DNA of 6,631 nucleotides from contig CAKRWX010000139.1 of assembly GCA_934418055.1 (NCBI GenBank), positions 1 through 6,631 of the forward strand, given 5' to 3'. The notes under the pieces are model-generated. The model ran no database searches, had not been told where the DNA came from, and worked only from the letters and a program-made list of their open reading frames with translations. Both the position numbers and the translations under genes were made by a program. Shown here piece after piece: positions 5,826-6,631 of this stretch (positions are counted from its first letter, which is position 1; each line of letters begins with the position of its first letter). This DNA is from an uncultured Lachnospiraceae bacterium. GTDB taxonomy: Bacteria; Bacillota; Clostridia; Lachnospirales; Lachnospiraceae.

Positions 5826-6491
5826 TCAGCCAGAAATTGCACTGATACGTTCATCCTTCATCCATTCATAAACCAGATTTCTTCTTTCCAGTTCAGTAGG
5901 AAAAAGCAATGTCAATTCAATTTTTGCTTCTCCTTGTTCTTTTCCTCTGGTCATTTTCATATCCAGTTCTCGGATATTTTCTTTTGTAAAATTCTCCCTC
6001 AATTCTTCCAACACATGTTCACTGTCTGTTGTATTCATTTTTATCACACCACGATATGGTTCCATGGATAAAAATGTCACCTTATGGAGAATAATCTGAA
6101 TGACCACCACCAGGATACCAGAACAGATTCCCACAAAATAAGAACCAGCCCCAATCGCCATTCCAACGCCTGCCGTCGCCCAGATTCCTGCCGCCGTTGT
6201 CAGTCCACTTATGGAATTCTTCTTAATAAAAATCGTTCCTGCCCCTAAAAAGCCAACTCCAGAAACAATCTGAGCCGCTACTCTCGATGCGTCATAATCA
6301 GAAATATCTGTAAAGCTATACTTTGACACAACCATCATCAATGCAGCCCCCATACACACAATGGCATGAGTTCTCAGTCCTGCACTTTTTTCCCGGTTTT
6401 TTCTCTCATATCCAATCATACAGCCAATCAATGCGGCAATAATAATGCGGATGACCAACTCTCCTAGCTGACATAGCTCATATATCTTCAC
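5826..6491 (-). CDS. MgtC/SapB family membrane protein
   Basis: A 221-residue inner-membrane protein with the conserved MgtC N-terminal domain and a soluble C-terminal domain. Family marks are a first membrane segment ending in ALIGCMIGYERKNREKSAGL (20-39), RTHAIVCMGAALMMVV (40-55), RVAAQIVSGVGFLGAGTIF (70-88), and GLTTAAGIWATAGVGMAIGA (96-115), with a further membrane segment at about 118-136. Residues about 145-221 look like the ACT-like cytoplasmic domain seen in longer members. MgtC of Salmonella and Mycobacterium is linked to growth in low magnesium and in macrophages; in Firmicutes the role is mostly undefined and some relatives (SapB) are simply membrane proteins of unknown use, so no transport activity is claimed. 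The GTG start at 6489-6491 is the only credible one: the in-frame TAA of the preceding gene lies 27 bases upstream, no ATG intervenes, and GGAGG (6500-6504) is 8 bases away. The first in-frame ATG inside is at residue 25, within the first membrane segment. Confidence 0.92.
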   Translation of the reverse strand: MKIYELCQLGELVIRIIIAALIGCMIGYERKNREKSAGLRTHAIVCMGAALMMVVSKYSFTDISDYDASRVAAQIVSGVGFLGAGTIFIKKNSISGLTTAAGIWATAGVGMAIGAGSYFVGICSGILVVVIQIILHKVTFLSMEPYRGVIKMNTTDSEHVLEELRENFTKENIRELDMKMTRGKEQGEAKIELTLLFPTELERRNLVYEWMKDERISAISG

Positions 6492-6499
6492 ACCTATCT

Positions 6500-6504
6500 C
6501 CTCC
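6500..6504 (-). promoter_or_regulatory. Shine-Dalgarno site for the GTG start of the MgtC-family gene
   Basis: GGAGG on the minus strand (in CGGAGGAGAT) lies 8 bases before the GTG at 6491. It supports a non-ATG start. The space to the preceding gene is only 27 bases, so no magnesium-sensing leader of the Salmonella type can be present directly before this gene. Confidence 0.8.
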
Positions 6505-6518
6505 GTTTCAAGCCTTGC

Positions 6519-6629
6519 TTAAATCTGTGTTCTCCAGGTTGGTGTTTTAGGAAGAATTTTCTCAAACTGATCAATGACCTGTCTTTCATGCTCACCCGCA
6601 TACTGACCATTTAAAAACCAGTCCAATGT
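6519..6629 (-). CDS. unidentified protein, C-terminal 36 residues (5' end outside window)
   Basis: An open minus-strand frame enters from the right edge and ends at TAA (6519-6521). The other two minus-strand frames are stopped early in this stretch. The fragment contains DWFLNGQYAGEHERQVIDQF and ends in PTWRTQI; it is polar, mildly amphipathic and has no membrane segment. I do not recognise the family and the fragment is too short to assign a role. It lies 27 bases before the MgtC-family gene in the same direction, so the two may share a transcript. Confidence 0.6.
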   Translation of the reverse strand, partial: TLDWFLNGQYAGEHERQVIDQFEKILPKTPTWRTQI

Positions 6630-6631
6630 CT

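Overview
The window looks like chromosomal DNA from a gut-type Firmicute, most likely Lachnospiraceae or a related Clostridia. The reasons are strong GGAGG-type Shine-Dalgarno sites before nearly every gene, a Gram-positive lipoprotein signal on the binding protein, moderate base composition, tight gene packing, and protein families common in that group. This placement is an inference from style and cannot be fixed to a genus by reading alone. No RNA genes, insertion sequences, CRISPR arrays or intergenic gaps over 300 bases are present.

Left part, plus strand (1-883): the C-terminal end of a UPF0371/DUF1846 protein, then a small FMN-dependent nitroreductase-family protein 17 bases downstream with its own strong ribosome binding site. 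A long hairpin with a T-run (916-965) closes this unit. It lies between two convergent transcription units and may work from both sides.

Middle, minus strand (988-4255): a complete tripartite tricarboxylate transporter (TTT) in the order tctC-tctB-tctA: a lipoprotein solute-binding protein, a small membrane subunit and a large membrane subunit. There is no adjacent sensor kinase, response regulator or catabolic gene, so the substrate is open. TctB is longer than usual for its family and carries a GC-rich perfect hairpin early in its coding sequence. A possible sigma-A promoter overlaps the end of the gene upstream of tctC.

Right part, minus strand (4299-6631): an unidentified gene end, then an MgtC/SapB-family membrane protein with a GTG start, then a two-domain protein joining a DUF1868 2H-phosphoesterase domain to a Cof-type HAD phosphatase domain. 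This fusion is the most interesting item: its two domains could open a cyclic phosphate or phosphodiester and then remove the remaining phosphate. All five complete minus-strand genes are co-directional with gaps of 11 to 43 bases and no visible terminator between them, so read-through from mgtC to tctA is possible, although functional links between the fusion enzyme and the transporter are unproven.
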